The notes beneath the pieces were generated by a model, which worked only from the letters and a program-made list of their open reading frames with translations, had not been told where the DNA came from and did no database searches. A stretch of DNA of 20,448 bases from Nanohaloarchaea archaeon SW_4_43_9 (lineage in GTDB: Archaea; Nanohalarchaeota; Nanosalinia; Nanosalinales; Nanosalinaceae): NCBI GenBank assembly GCA_003009815.1, contig PXPD01000015.1:1-20448 (forward strand). The letters run 5' to 3'. Made by a program: the position numbers and the translations under genes. Positions 14,677 through 20,448 of this stretch are shown in pieces (the first letter of the stretch is position 1; each line of letters opens with the position of its first letter).

Positions 14677-15358
14677 ACTGACAGGAAGAGAGGTTGATAT
14701 CCGGCAGAATGCGAACGAGCTCTTCCAAAGTTTTACAAGTACCACCCTAGGCGGTTTCACGGAATTTTTGCGTTTTTTCACACATTTCACTATAGGCATT
14801 ACGATAATGATATTCTTGATTTACTATCTTCTAGTGGACGGTAAACAGTTTTTTGAGTGGGTAAAGGCGATAATACCGCTCTCAGATGAAATAAAGGAAT
14901 CCCTCTTCAATGAAATGAGAAGCACCTCGTGGGCTGTAATAGAAGGTCATGTGCTGGTCGCAATAATCCAGGGCTTGGTCGCCGGTTTAGGTTTATTCCT
15001 GACCGGAGTACCGAACTACTTCTTCTGGACATTCATAATGGTGCTACTGGGATTCATACCAATATTTGGAACATTCCTTATCTGGGGCCCGGCTACAGCA
15101 TATCTCTTTCTGATCGGAGACGTGTCAAGCGCATTGTTCCTGGCTATCTATGGCTTAGTAATTGTAAGCCTAACCGACAACGTAATCAGGCCTTTCGCAG
15201 TTGACCGAGGCTCAGATCTTCACCCTGCAGTTATTTTGATAGGAGTAATAGGCGGAGCTTATGTTTTTGGAGCCGTAGGACTCTTTATAGGACCAATAAT
15301 GCTTGGAATATTCAAATCAGTTCTTCTGGTGTTCAAAAACAACTACGAAGATTTATAA
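14669..15358 (+). pseudogene. C-terminal fragment of the AI-2E family transporter (frameshifted)
   Basis: The frame is open from 14663 and its first ATG is at 14669, overlapping the upstream stop (ATGctTGA). It carries most of the AI-2E/PerM permease: FLIYYLLVDGKQFFEW, the central EGHVLVAIIQGLVAGLGLFLTGVPNYFFWT block, GFIPIFGTFLIWGP, TDNVIRPFAVDR and GVIGGAYVFGAVGLFIGP, all family-like, with about five membrane segments. PerM-family proteins export small solutes or act as cation/proton antiporters in some bacteria; the archaeal role is unknown. All these blocks are intact, so loss of function would be very recent if real. Restart at the overlapping ATG is possible, but its GAGG lies directly against the ATG, a poor ribosome site. 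The stop codon provides part of the next gene's TATA box. Confidence 0.8.
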
Positions 15359-15359
15359 G
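15352..15359 (+). promoter_or_regulatory. TATA box of the lamin-tail protein gene, overlapping the upstream stop codon
   Basis: TTTATAAG is centred 27 bp before ATG 15382 and contains the TAA stop (15356-15358) of the AI-2E-type gene. Confidence 0.6.
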
Positions 15360-15381
15360 CAGCTCTTCATATCAAGACATT

Positions 15382-16239
15382 ATGGCAGACATAGCTAACG
15401 CGGCCATACTTGCATCACTTGTAGTAGGAATGGTGTCGATTCCAGCAGCTTCAGGAAGCATTGAAGCAGAAGACACAGTTTCCGAACCTTTGGACAATAT
15501 ATCCTCCACAGAGAATGTGCCTGTTCAGGAATCAACAGAGCTCAATTCTGGCTCGTTCAGTAAAGTAGTTGAAACAGCTTTCTCCAAGATCAGGACAGAA
15601 GTAAATTCGGGATCAGTGGACGGCGAACTGGAGACTCCCCAGTCAAGGCTAAAACTCAAAAAGAAACCTGATGGAGTCGAGTGGAAGATTGAAACTCCAC
15701 AGGGAACACTGACAGCCACTCAAAAATCAGACAGAGTAGTTAAGAGAACGGAGACACCACACGGAACACTTGAGAAAACACGGCAAAACGGAGCTGTCAA
15801 GACCAGCTTCCGCGGATCGAATAGAGAGAAGGTAGAGAAAATATCCAAAGAGCTCCGAGACCTGATGGAGGAAAGGAAGCAGAAATATCGTTCGAAGACT
15901 GATGAAATGAGACTGGATCAGTACAGGGAAGGATTAAGTCTCGACGTGGCGCCGGAGACACCGGAGAAAGCAATCATTGAAAATCGGATGAACCAGAGAC
16001 TTGATCTGACCGGTTGGGAAGTAGCCAATAACAACCCGGATTACTTTGAACTGAACTCAAACCTTGAGGAAGAACAGAAACTTCACGTCTACACATCTGA
16101 TAGATCAGAGATCAATATAACTGAAAACGATTCCGACAAATATGTCTACGGTTCAGGCTTGACCTGGGAAGATGGTGCAGACACTGCGAAACTCTTTGAT
16201 TCAGAAGGGAACGAGATAGAGCTCTACTCGTATAATTAG
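15382..16239 (+). CDS. Secreted protein with 20-residue repeats and a C-terminal lamin-tail domain
   Basis: A 285-residue protein. Residues 5-25 form a hydrophobic signal-like segment (AILASLVVGMVSIPAASGS) with a possible AASGS cleavage region. Residues 84-143 contain three repeats of exactly 20 residues, each beginning ETPxxxL (ETPQSRL at 84, ETPQGTL at 104, ETPHGTL at 124), rich in alternating charged and beta-forming residues. A charged helical stretch follows (145-182), then a lamin-tail-domain-like fold (about 205-285): LDLTGWEVANN, YFELNSNLEEEQKLHVYTSD, GSGLTWEDGADTAKLFDSEGNEIELYSY. Lamin-tail domains in prokaryotes occur in extracellular proteins and nucleases; no nuclease motif is present here, so a surface-binding role is a guess. 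A TATA box fits a leaderless transcript. Confidence 0.8.
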   Translation: MADIANAAILASLVVGMVSIPAASGSIEAEDTVSEPLDNISSTENVPVQESTELNSGSFSKVVETAFSKIRTEVNSGSVDGELETPQSRLKLKKKPDGVEWKIETPQGTLTATQKSDRVVKRTETPHGTLEKTRQNGAVKTSFRGSNREKVEKISKELRDLMEERKQKYRSKTDEMRLDQYREGLSLDVAPETPEKAIIENRMNQRLDLTGWEVANNNPDYFELNSNLEEEQKLHVYTSDRSEINITENDSDKYVYGSGLTWEDGADTAKLFDSEGNEIELYSYN

Positions 16240-16532
16240 AGTTTCTCTATCTCCCCTCTCAATTTATATTTTTCTCGAGTCAAAAGCCGTTTCATTATCA
16301 ACTCCTCACCCTCCTGAATAACTACTATATTCCTGAAAACAGACAGCAGACTGTCAGATTTATTCATCCTCTTGATCTCGTACTTGATGCCTATAATTCC
16401 GGCTAAAGCAATATATAGATAAGAAATAACCATAAAAGAGGTAGAGTTGTATCCTAACTGCCTAACAGTTAGGTAGGCTATACCGTAGAATGCAAGACCA
16501 AGTGAAAGAGGTATTTTGAGTCTATTCAACAT
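16236..16532 (-). CDS. Small two-helix membrane protein of unknown function
   Basis: A 98-residue protein with two predicted membrane segments (about 8-25 and 33-50) and a charged cytoplasmic tail with a possible amphipathic helix (KRMNKSDSLLSVFRNIVVIQEGEELIMKRLL). Family not recognised. Its stop overlaps the stop of the convergent lamin-tail gene (TTAG at 16236-16239). Its start is 55 bp from the divergent GIY-YIG start, with a shared A/T-rich element at the midpoint. Confidence 0.6.
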   Translation of the reverse strand: MLNRLKIPLSLGLAFYGIAYLTVRQLGYNSTSFMVISYLYIALAGIIGIKYEIKRMNKSDSLLSVFRNIVVIQEGEELIMKRLLTREKYKLRGEIEKL

Positions 16533-16555
16533 GAAAACTTTTTGGAGATACTGAG

Positions 16556-16563
16556 TTAAAAAG
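16556..16563. promoter_or_regulatory. Shared TATA-like element for the small membrane protein and GIY-YIG genes
   Basis: TTAAAAAG lies at the midpoint (16560) of start codons 16532 (minus) and 16588 (plus), 28 bp from each. The plus-strand reading is a good TATA box; the minus-strand reading CTTTTTAA is weaker. An imperfect inverted repeat ATACTGA (16548-16554) / TCAGGTAT (16569-16576) brackets it. Confidence 0.5.
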
Positions 16564-16587
16564 AAACTTCAGGTATTCAATATATAG

Positions 16588-16941
16588 ATGAAAGGAGTTT
16601 ACTTGATGTTTCTCCGGTTACCTGAGTCGAAAACGATGCAGATAGGGGCCCTGGGAGAACTTAGTTTTGATTCCGGAACCTATGTCTATGCTGGTTCAGG
16701 CAGAAACTCAATCGAGAAAAGGATCGAACGTCACTTCTCTTCACCAGAAAGTAAATTCTGGCATATAGATTACTTTGGTGCCGAGGCAAAGTCTATTGAT
16801 TACTTCATATTACCGGAGAAATCAGAGTACGAATGTTTCATGGCGGAAAGGCTCGATTATTGGTGTGAACCTGTTGAAGCATTCGGTTCTTCTGACTGCG
16901 ACTGCAGTTCACATCTTTTCAGAGTTCCGGAAAACTTTTGA
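16588..16941 (+). CDS. GIY-YIG family protein (DUF123 type)
   Basis: A 117-residue protein of the archaeal DUF123 group. GVY at residues 3-5 and TYVYAGS (31-37) are the GIY and YIG strands; RIERH (45-49), FWHIDYF (57-63) and the Glu in YEC (81-83) supply the expected Arg, His and acidic metal ligand. The C-terminal AFGSSDCDCSSHLF is the cysteine-containing signature specific to this group. GIY-YIG domains cut DNA with one metal ion; the function of the archaeal stand-alone proteins is not settled, though a repair role is often assumed. It lies two genes from an Ogg-type glycosylase, which is suggestive but not proof of a joint role. Leaderless start supported by the TATA-like element 28 bp upstream. 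Confidence 0.9.
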   Translation: MKGVYLMFLRLPESKTMQIGALGELSFDSGTYVYAGSGRNSIEKRIERHFSSPESKFWHIDYFGAEAKSIDYFILPEKSEYECFMAERLDYWCEPVEAFGSSDCDCSSHLFRVPENF

Positions 16942-16964
16942 CTTTTTCATCACAGTTTTCTGAT

Positions 16965-17150
16965 ATGGTCTACTTCCAGTGCCCGGATTGCGGCTATAAA
17001 CAGAGATCGAAGGCGGAGAAAAGAGTGACTTGTCATAGATGTGGTCGGAGCTACAAGAAATCGGATTCCAAGAAATCCGATGATAAGACGGAAGACGTAG
17101 ATAAGGAGAAGGGTACAGGATTCTTCAAGTACTCGAAATCCGATAAGTAA
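16965..17150 (+). CDS. Small zinc-ribbon protein
   Basis: A 61-residue protein from ATG 16965. It starts directly with a zinc ribbon MVYFQCPDCGY...VTCHRCGRSY (CxxC at residues 6-9 and CxxC at 23-26 approximately), followed by a low-complexity Lys/Ser/Asp tail (KKSDSKKSDDKTEDVDKEK). An earlier in-frame TTG at 16938 overlaps the GIY-YIG stop but adds residues unlike the domain, so ATG is preferred. Small archaeal zinc ribbons often bind nucleic acid or stabilise protein complexes; nothing more specific can be claimed. The upstream A/T element is weak, so co-transcription with the GIY-YIG gene is likely. Confidence 0.75.
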   Translation: MVYFQCPDCGYKQRSKAEKRVTCHRCGRSYKKSDSKKSDDKTEDVDKEKGTGFFKYSKSDK

Positions 17151-17156
17151 TTTGAT

Positions 17157-17164
17157 TATTATAG
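17157..17164 (+). promoter_or_regulatory. TATA-like element of the ogg gene
   Basis: TATTATAG is centred about 26 bp before ATG 17186, fitting a leaderless transcript. Confidence 0.45.
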
Positions 17165-17185
17165 TTTAGCAGATATGATTCTGAT

Positions 17186-18055
17186 ATGGGAGAGTACAGG
17201 TTCAAATCCGAAGATATTGATCTCGAGCTGACATTAACCTGTGGTCAGACATTCTGCTGGAACAGGTTTGAAGGCGGGCTTTATGGAGAGGGAAGTGATA
17301 GATTCTACAGTTTCAGGAACGGTGAGCCATTGATTGCTGAAGAGAAGGACGGTGTTCTGGTTGTGGAGACAGAACTATCCGAGAAAGAGGTTAGGAAGGC
17401 GCTGGATCTGGAGACAGATCTGGATAAGGTTTTCAGCGAGTTTCCCGAGAGCGAGGCTCTGGAAAGATCGGTATCGGAGCTCTGGGGTCTGAGAATAATC
17501 AGCGATGAGTTCTTTCCCTGTCTTGTGAGCTATCTCTGTTCGCCCCAGATGAGGATTCCACGGATCAAGAAAATGCATAATGATATAGCCCGGCAGTTCG
17601 GCGAAGAAGTAGAGGTTGATGGGAAGACGGTTTACCGGTTTCCAGAACCTGAGGAACTGGCAGAAGCATCAGAGGAAGCACTCAGAGAACTTGGTGTCGG
17701 TTACAGGGCGGAGTATATAGTGAAGTCAACGGAAATGATAGAGAACGGCCACTACAGTCACGAGGAACTCTCTGAAATGAATTATGAAGAGGCTAGAGAA
17801 CATATCAAGCAGCTCTATGGAGTTGGAGATAAAGTTGCGGACTGCGTGCTTCTGTTTTCCAAGGGATTTCATGAGGCCTATCCGATTGATACCTGGGCTC
17901 AGAAATGTATCAAAACCCACTACCCTGCTCTTCACCACGATAAATACGAGAAGACTTCAGAGAATGTTAGGGAACATTTTGGCCAAAAAGCTGGCTACGC
18001 ACAGGAATATCTTTTCCATGCAGCCAGGAAAGATATAATAGAAGTTGAGGATTGA
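17186..18055 (+). CDS. ogg: 8-oxoguanine DNA glycosylase/lyase (OGG1-like, HhH-GPD)
   Basis: A 289-residue base-excision repair enzyme that removes oxidised guanine. The N-terminal OGG domain opens with LELTLTCGQTFCW (13-25), the usual 'L..TL.cGQ.FrW' block. The helix-hairpin-helix is at 207-222 with catalytic Lys216 in GVGDKVADC, and the conserved Asp235 follows in YPIDTW. The core has SYLCSPQMRIPRIKKM (115-130), equivalent to the SsNnni.ri...i region of OGG1, here with SPQMRI in place of SNNNI. Length and architecture agree with OGG1-type enzymes rather than the shorter archaeal Ogg2 or AGOG. The SAMP-like gene follows 52 bp later, likely in the same transcript. Confidence 0.9.
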   Translation: MGEYRFKSEDIDLELTLTCGQTFCWNRFEGGLYGEGSDRFYSFRNGEPLIAEEKDGVLVVETELSEKEVRKALDLETDLDKVFSEFPESEALERSVSELWGLRIISDEFFPCLVSYLCSPQMRIPRIKKMHNDIARQFGEEVEVDGKTVYRFPEPEELAEASEEALRELGVGYRAEYIVKSTEMIENGHYSHEELSEMNYEEAREHIKQLYGVGDKVADCVLLFSKGFHEAYPIDTWAQKCIKTHYPALHHDKYEKTSENVREHFGQKAGYAQEYLFHAARKDIIEVED

Positions 18056-18094
18056 ATCGGGAATATGATGGAAAAACAGGAAACTGAGGAGAAA

Positions 18095-18100
18095 GGTGAT
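18095..18100 (+). promoter_or_regulatory. Strong Shine-Dalgarno sequence of the SAMP-like gene
   Basis: GGTGAT, in a GAGGAGAAAGGTGAT context, is complementary to the archaeal 16S 3' end and lies 7 bases before ATG 18108. It rejects the in-frame GTG (18096) and ATG (18099), which are part of the Shine-Dalgarno sequence itself. Confidence 0.7.
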
Positions 18101-18107
18101 GCCGGAA

Positions 18108-18332
18108 ATGAATGACGTGCTCAGGATTGAAATGATAAGAGATGACCTGGAATCGGAAGAAAAGAAACAACTTGAGCTGAAGGATGGAGCTGATGTGAAA
18201 CAGCTTCTTGATAAACAGGGTATAGAGAGGCAGGAAGTACTTGTATCAAGGAATGGAACGATTCTAACTGATAATCATGAGATCAAGGATGGCGACGAAA
18301 TCAGGATTATGGATGTCATCGCTGGCGGTTGA
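18108..18332 (+). CDS. Ubiquitin-like small archaeal modifier/sulfur carrier protein (SAMP/ThiS/MoaD family)
   Basis: A 74-residue beta-grasp protein ending in Gly-Gly, the C-terminus that E1-like enzymes adenylate before conjugation to Lys or thiocarboxylation. Visible elements are the N-terminal strand VLRIEMIRDD, the helix VKQLLDKQGI, the strand EVLVSRNGTIL, then DGDEIRIMDVIAGG, matching ThiS/Urm1/SAMP2-like proteins. Such proteins act as sulfur donors for tRNA thiolation or cofactor synthesis and as protein modifiers. Ahead of the core is an acidic 15-residue stretch (DDLESEEKKQLELKD). The E1 partner is not in this window. The gene has a clear Shine-Dalgarno sequence, so it is probably read from the ogg transcript. 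Confidence 0.88.
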   Translation: MNDVLRIEMIRDDLESEEKKQLELKDGADVKQLLDKQGIERQEVLVSRNGTILTDNHEIKDGDEIRIMDVIAGG

Positions 18333-18341
18333 TTTTTTATT
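18333..18341 (+). promoter_or_regulatory. TATA-like element of the HTH regulator gene
   Basis: TTTTTTATT starts directly after the SAMP-like stop codon and is centred 26-27 bp before ATG 18364. The same T-run may also end the upstream transcript. Confidence 0.45.
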
Positions 18342-18363
18342 CTAACTACCTAATTACTACTTA

Positions 18364-18690
18364 ATGGAATTCTTGGATCTGGAGGATAAGGACGAGAAAG
18401 ACATAGTCTTTGATGTTTTTGATTTAAACAGCCTCCAGAAATCTCTTTTCAAGGAAATGCAGGATGCCAAACTTACCGTAAAAGAACTGGCATCACAGGT
18501 GGATCGGAACCGCTCCACAGTCCAGAGGGCGTTGCAGGATATGCTGGACAAAGACCTCATCATGAGAGAAGGAAAGACTGATAAGACAGTCTACTATGTC
18601 TATACAACTCTCCCACTAGAAGAACTGCGTGAAGTCACGAAAAACACTCTGGAACAGTGGCATGAAAGGGTCAACAGTAAGCTTTCCTAG
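18364..18690 (+). CDS. Winged helix-turn-helix transcriptional regulator (TrmB/MarR-like)
   Basis: A 108-residue protein. The N-terminal 20 residues are very acidic. A winged helix-turn-helix spans about 24-82: QKSLFKEMQD, LTVKELASQV, then the recognition helix DRNRSTVQRALQDMLDKDLI and the wing MREGKTDKTVYYVYTTL. A C-terminal helix (86-105) resembles a dimerisation helix. No TrmB sugar-binding domain is present, so the ligand, if any, is unknown. The pattern resembles one-domain haloarchaeal regulators annotated as HTH domain proteins. It shares a CTAG stop palindrome with the convergent membrane protein gene, so the two genes overlap at their ends by three bases. Confidence 0.85.
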   Translation: MEFLDLEDKDEKDIVFDVFDLNSLQKSLFKEMQDAKLTVKELASQVDRNRSTVQRALQDMLDKDLIMREGKTDKTVYYVYTTLPLEELREVTKNTLEQWHERVNSKLS

Positions 18691-18986
18691 AACTCCCAGA
18701 AGAGATATCCGAAATAAGCAACTGCGGTTAGATGGCTTAGAACTGTCGCAAATGGCTTGAGACTTAAGCCGGTAACCGTTACCGCAAATCCAAGTAGAAC
18801 TATAACTGAAACAGCTTCATGTGAATATTCATCTATGAAGTTCCTAAAATTCTCAAAATAATTTTCTCGTTCACTCAAGGCATAGATAACTGCTCCTACA
18901 AGGAAGTACTTTATTAGCACAGCTGCAAAAGTCCAAGAATTCTCCACGAGTTTATACCCGAATGAAACTACTAACTGTAAAACCAT
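18687..18986 (-). CDS. Small three-helix membrane protein of unknown function
   Basis: A 99-residue protein with about three hydrophobic segments (near 16-38, 54-74 and 80-98) and a charged loop between the first two (SERENYFENFRNFIDEYSHE). Family not recognised. It starts two bases after the PRC-barrel stop, so the two genes form an operon. Its stop lies in the CTAG shared with the HTH regulator. Confidence 0.65.
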   Translation of the reverse strand: MVLQLVVSFGYKLVENSWTFAAVLIKYFLVGAVIYALSERENYFENFRNFIDEYSHEAVSVIVLLGFAVTVTGLSLKPFATVLSHLTAVAYFGYLFWEF

Positions 18987-18988
18987 AC

Positions 18989-19255
18989 TTACTCGTCTAC
19001 ATTGTCAGTCTTGAAATCCTTGATAATAATGACGTCATCAACTGACTCAACCATCCTGTACGGGATAACAACATTTCTTGTCCCGCCAACCTTTTGCGCA
19101 AGATAGGAGCCTTTCTCAGCTCCGACAACGACAGAACGAACACCGAACTTGCTCAAATTAACTTCGATGTCCTTCATTTTACCGCAGTAGGAACCTTTTC
19201 TCGTAAAAACATCTTTTCCAGTAATGTCGGAGTAATCAAGGATATTATCAGCCAT
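18989..19255 (-). CDS. PRC-barrel domain protein
   Basis: An 88-residue stand-alone PRC-barrel. The fold is seen as ITGKDVFTRKGSYCGKMKDIEVNL (11-34), a variable VRSVVVGAEKGSY strand pair, then VVIPYRMVESVDDVIII (62-78), where the P-x-x-V/E-S-V-D-D block is typical. PRC-barrels bind RNA, ribosomal protein or partner proteins, and short archaeal copies are common with unassigned roles. A TATATAA-containing element at 19291-19303 read on the minus strand would give a 16-base leader holding a weak GAGTGAT Shine-Dalgarno sequence. The partner small membrane protein follows in an operon. Confidence 0.85.
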   Translation of the reverse strand: MADNILDYSDITGKDVFTRKGSYCGKMKDIEVNLSKFGVRSVVVGAEKGSYLAQKVGGTRNVVIPYRMVESVDDVIIIKDFKTDNVDE

Positions 19256-19290
19256 TAATTTATCACTCTACAGCCCAAAATTCCGTCTAG

Positions 19291-19303
19291 AAATTTATAT
19301 AAC
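19291..19303 (-). promoter_or_regulatory. TATA box, probably for the PRC-barrel operon
   Basis: On the minus strand GTTATATAAATTT is centred about 42 bp before ATG 19255, implying a short leader. Read on the plus strand it could also give an RNA starting near 19325, ahead of the tRNA. Confidence 0.45.
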
Positions 19304-19350
19304 CTTTCCAAGCAGAGTCTTCAAACAGCTACTTCAAAACACCACCTTTT

Positions 19351-19360
19351 CTTATTAAAC
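19351..19360 (+). promoter_or_regulatory. Possible TATA box of tRNA-Ser
   Basis: TTATTAAACA is centred about 32 bp before the tRNA 5' end at 19388, which would give a very short 5' leader of about six bases. Confidence 0.4.
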
Positions 19361-19387
19361 AGTTAAGCTGTAAAAAATAAGATACAA

Positions 19388-19479
19388 GTCGGGGTCGCAT
19401 AGTCTGGTTCATTGCGATGGCTTGCTAAGCCATTGGGGGTCTTTAGGCTCCCACGCGGGTTCAAATCCCGCCCCTGACG
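19388..19479 (+). tRNA. tRNA-Ser (anticodon GCU), class II with long variable arm
   Basis: A 92-base cloverleaf. The acceptor stem GTCGGGG (19388-19394) pairs with CCCTGAC (19472-19478), with one G-U pair. The D stem GCA/TGC encloses a loop with GG. The anticodon stem ATGGC (19417-19421) and GCCAT (19429-19433) flank loop TTGCTAA with anticodon GCT (19424-19426), reading AGC and AGU serine codons. A long variable arm (TGGGGG/CTCCCA stem at 19434-19453) is typical of serine tRNA. The T arm GCGGG-TTCAAAT-CCCGC covers 19455-19471. The discriminator is G and no CCA is encoded. There is no intron. Confidence 0.95.
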
Positions 19480-19489
19480 CTTTATTTTT
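19480..19489 (+). terminator. T-rich terminator of tRNA-Ser
   Basis: CTTTATTTTT follows the discriminator base directly, as expected for termination just after an archaeal tRNA gene. Confidence 0.5.
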
Positions 19490-19596
19490 GATACGGAACC
19501 ACTTAAGTATGATAATTTCAGGTTCGGAGAAATTAGATTAGAGAACAAAAGTATTGATGGAATGGGAGAAATTTTTTGGCTAGGAGAATACCGGTT

Positions 19597-20211
19597 TTAG
19601 GGCAGAAACTCATTCAGTTCTTGTTTACTATCAACCAGTTCTTTACTTAGAATCAGTTGGGATACTTCCCTCCACTCTTCTCTTAATTCTTCTCTTTGTT
19701 CATCTATGTTGCTTATCCTGTATTCGGCACCCTTTAGGTTTTCTTCCATAGTCTGTGAATTTTTCTCGAAAACCTCGTCTTCGATCATTTTGCAAAGATC
19801 CTCTGCGGATTTTAACACTTGATCGAGGTCTCTGAAATATCTTAATGATAACTTAGCTTCCTCCTCGTCTCTATTTTCCACCGCCTCCCTACCTAGGTCT
19901 TCAATTAGTCCACAGTATTCTTCACTTAACCACATGGCGGTTCTAGCTATATTTAAAAGTTCTACTTGTTCTTCTTCATCGGTTATTGCCCGATTACCGG
20001 ATTCGGATTGTTCTATAATCTTTTCGTATTTTTCAATGTGGTTTTCAAAGTCTTCAAGATCTGTCTCGCATTTCTCTAATTCATTGATTATGCTTTGATG
20101 ATCTACATGCTGGGCTTCCTGTCGATTAATCTTGGCAATATCAGCAAACTTGTTTGAGATCTCGTTTAGAATATTCGAAATTTTTCTGTGAACATTTCTT
20201 TTGTCACTCAT
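19597..20211 (-). CDS. Coiled-coil protein of unknown function
   Basis: A 204-residue, strongly charged, almost wholly helical protein. Heptad-like patterns run through about residues 30-75 (IINELEKCETDLEDFENHIEKYEKIIEQ) and 140-200 (LCKMIEDEVFEKN...LREEWREVSQLILSKELVDSKQEL). No membrane segment, signal peptide or catalytic motif is visible. I do not recognise a family. The ATG lies 27 bp after a TATA element, so it is probably a single leaderless transcript. The 107 bp between the tRNA and its stop codon holds no gene I can support. Confidence 0.7.
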   Translation of the reverse strand: MSDKRNVHRKISNILNEISNKFADIAKINRQEAQHVDHQSIINELEKCETDLEDFENHIEKYEKIIEQSESGNRAITDEEEQVELLNIARTAMWLSEEYCGLIEDLGREAVENRDEEEAKLSLRYFRDLDQVLKSAEDLCKMIEDEVFEKNSQTMEENLKGAEYRISNIDEQREELREEWREVSQLILSKELVDSKQELNEFLP

Positions 20212-20233
20212 GAAAAATCATTACACTCTTCTG

Positions 20234-20242
20234 TATAAAAAA
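20234..20242 (-). promoter_or_regulatory. TATA box of the coiled-coil protein gene
   Basis: On the minus strand TTTTTTATA is centred 27 bp before the ATG at 20211. Confidence 0.5.
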
Positions 20243-20289
20243 GTTGAGAGGCCTGCAGTTCTGTATCAGGCATTGCCGCTAGAGTATTA

Positions 20290-20448
20290 TCAAACATCCA
20301 TAAGTGGTTTCCCTATCGTTCTCACTGTTTTCTCTTTCCATCTTGACAGCCTGTTCCGGATCCCCTGTATTAGGAGGTAGGTAGACCTCAGTATCCTGTT
20401 TTTCAGCCAATGAACGACTAGGTAGGCGAACATAAAGGCGAAGATTCC
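20290..20448 (-). CDS. C-terminal end of a membrane protein, 5' truncated by the window edge
   Basis: An open minus-strand frame runs from the right edge to TGA at 20290-20292, giving 52 residues. It begins with a hydrophobic stretch (GIFAFMFAYLVVHWL), followed by a basic tail (KNRILRSTYLLIQGIRNRLSRWKEKTVRTIGKP), the pattern of a last membrane helix with a positive cytoplasmic end. The family cannot be named from this fragment. It is in the same direction as the coiled-coil gene, 78 bp upstream of its start, and that gene has its own TATA box. Base use resembles the other genes, but the evidence is limited to an open frame. Confidence 0.5.
   Translation of the reverse strand, partial: GIFAFMFAYLVVHWLKNRILRSTYLLIQGIRNRLSRWKEKTVRTIGKPLMDV

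Noticed and set aside
18096..18107. GTG or ATG start upstream for the SAMP-like protein
   Set aside because: These codons are part of the GGTGAT Shine-Dalgarno sequence itself; ATG 18108 has ideal spacing.
19417..19433. Intron in the tRNA anticodon region
   Set aside because: The anticodon stem-loop is complete with a normal seven-base loop and no inserted sequence; the extra length is the class II variable arm.
19363..19548. Minus-strand open frame across the tRNA gene
   Set aside because: The region folds as a complete tRNA-Ser; the frame is a by-product of the conserved tRNA sequence on the opposite strand.
1..20448. CRISPR arrays, insertion sequences, integrases, toxin-antitoxin pairs, or phage modules
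   Set aside because: I saw no repeat-spacer pattern, transposase, recombinase or inverted terminal repeats. The RHH protein could suggest an antitoxin, but its fused nucleotidyltransferase-like domain and sugar-gene context do not fit a toxin pair.

Overview
The window reads as a compact archaeal genome. The archaeal markers are an STT3/AglB oligosaccharyltransferase, an ALG7-like GlcNAc-1-phosphate transferase, separate secF and secD genes in the order F-D, an archaeal NAC, a SAMP-like ubiquitin fold protein ending in Gly-Gly, a DUF123-type GIY-YIG protein and a tRNA-Ser without encoded CCA. Several proteins are acidic, and the PP-loop protein, SecFD, AI-2E-type and lamin-tail proteins resemble haloarchaeal ones as I remember them, yet base composition is only moderate in G+C by eye. 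A nanohaloarchaeote (DPANN) or a similar small-genome halophile is my best inference; a marker-gene tree would be needed to prove it.

Layout. 1-260 is the end of an alkaline-phosphatase-superfamily gene, followed by a PP-loop (PAPS-reductase-family) ATPase. 1310-6396 holds sugar-related genes: an epimerase plus GtrA operon, a ribbon-helix-helix/nucleotidyltransferase fusion transcribed divergently from it, a small membrane protein, an RNase Z-like hydrolase, a cupin-fold protein and a second epimerase. 6461-10228 is a two-gene N-glycosylation operon (STT3 then GPT, minus strand), divergent from secF-secD (10317-12826). NAC faces a TctA-like membrane protein that is followed by a frameshifted AI-2E-type permease. 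Next come a secreted lamin-tail-domain protein, small membrane proteins, a GIY-YIG protein, a zinc ribbon, Ogg-type DNA glycosylase, a SAMP-like protein and an HTH regulator. The last part has a membrane protein/PRC-barrel pair, tRNA-Ser(GCU), a coiled-coil protein and the end of a membrane protein gene.

Expression logic. Most first genes have a TATA-like element centred about 24-30 bp before the start codon, which implies leaderless transcripts; clear Shine-Dalgarno sequences appear only inside gene runs (secD, the SAMP-like gene). Three divergent pairs (2635/2692, 13166/13219, 16532/16588) have start codons only 52-56 bp apart, with one A/T-rich element at the midpoint that can be read as a TATA box on both strands. 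Three convergent pairs have stop codons that overlap or sit one base apart.

Most interesting points: the fusion of a ribbon-helix-helix DNA-binding domain to a nucleotidyltransferase fold that has lost its catalytic loop and a metal-ligand Asp, which suggests a sugar-nucleotide-sensing regulator of the adjacent glycan genes; a perfect 17-bp palindrome at the predicted transcription start of the cupin gene; midpoint bidirectional promoters; and a probable one-base T-run frameshift in the AI-2E-type gene.
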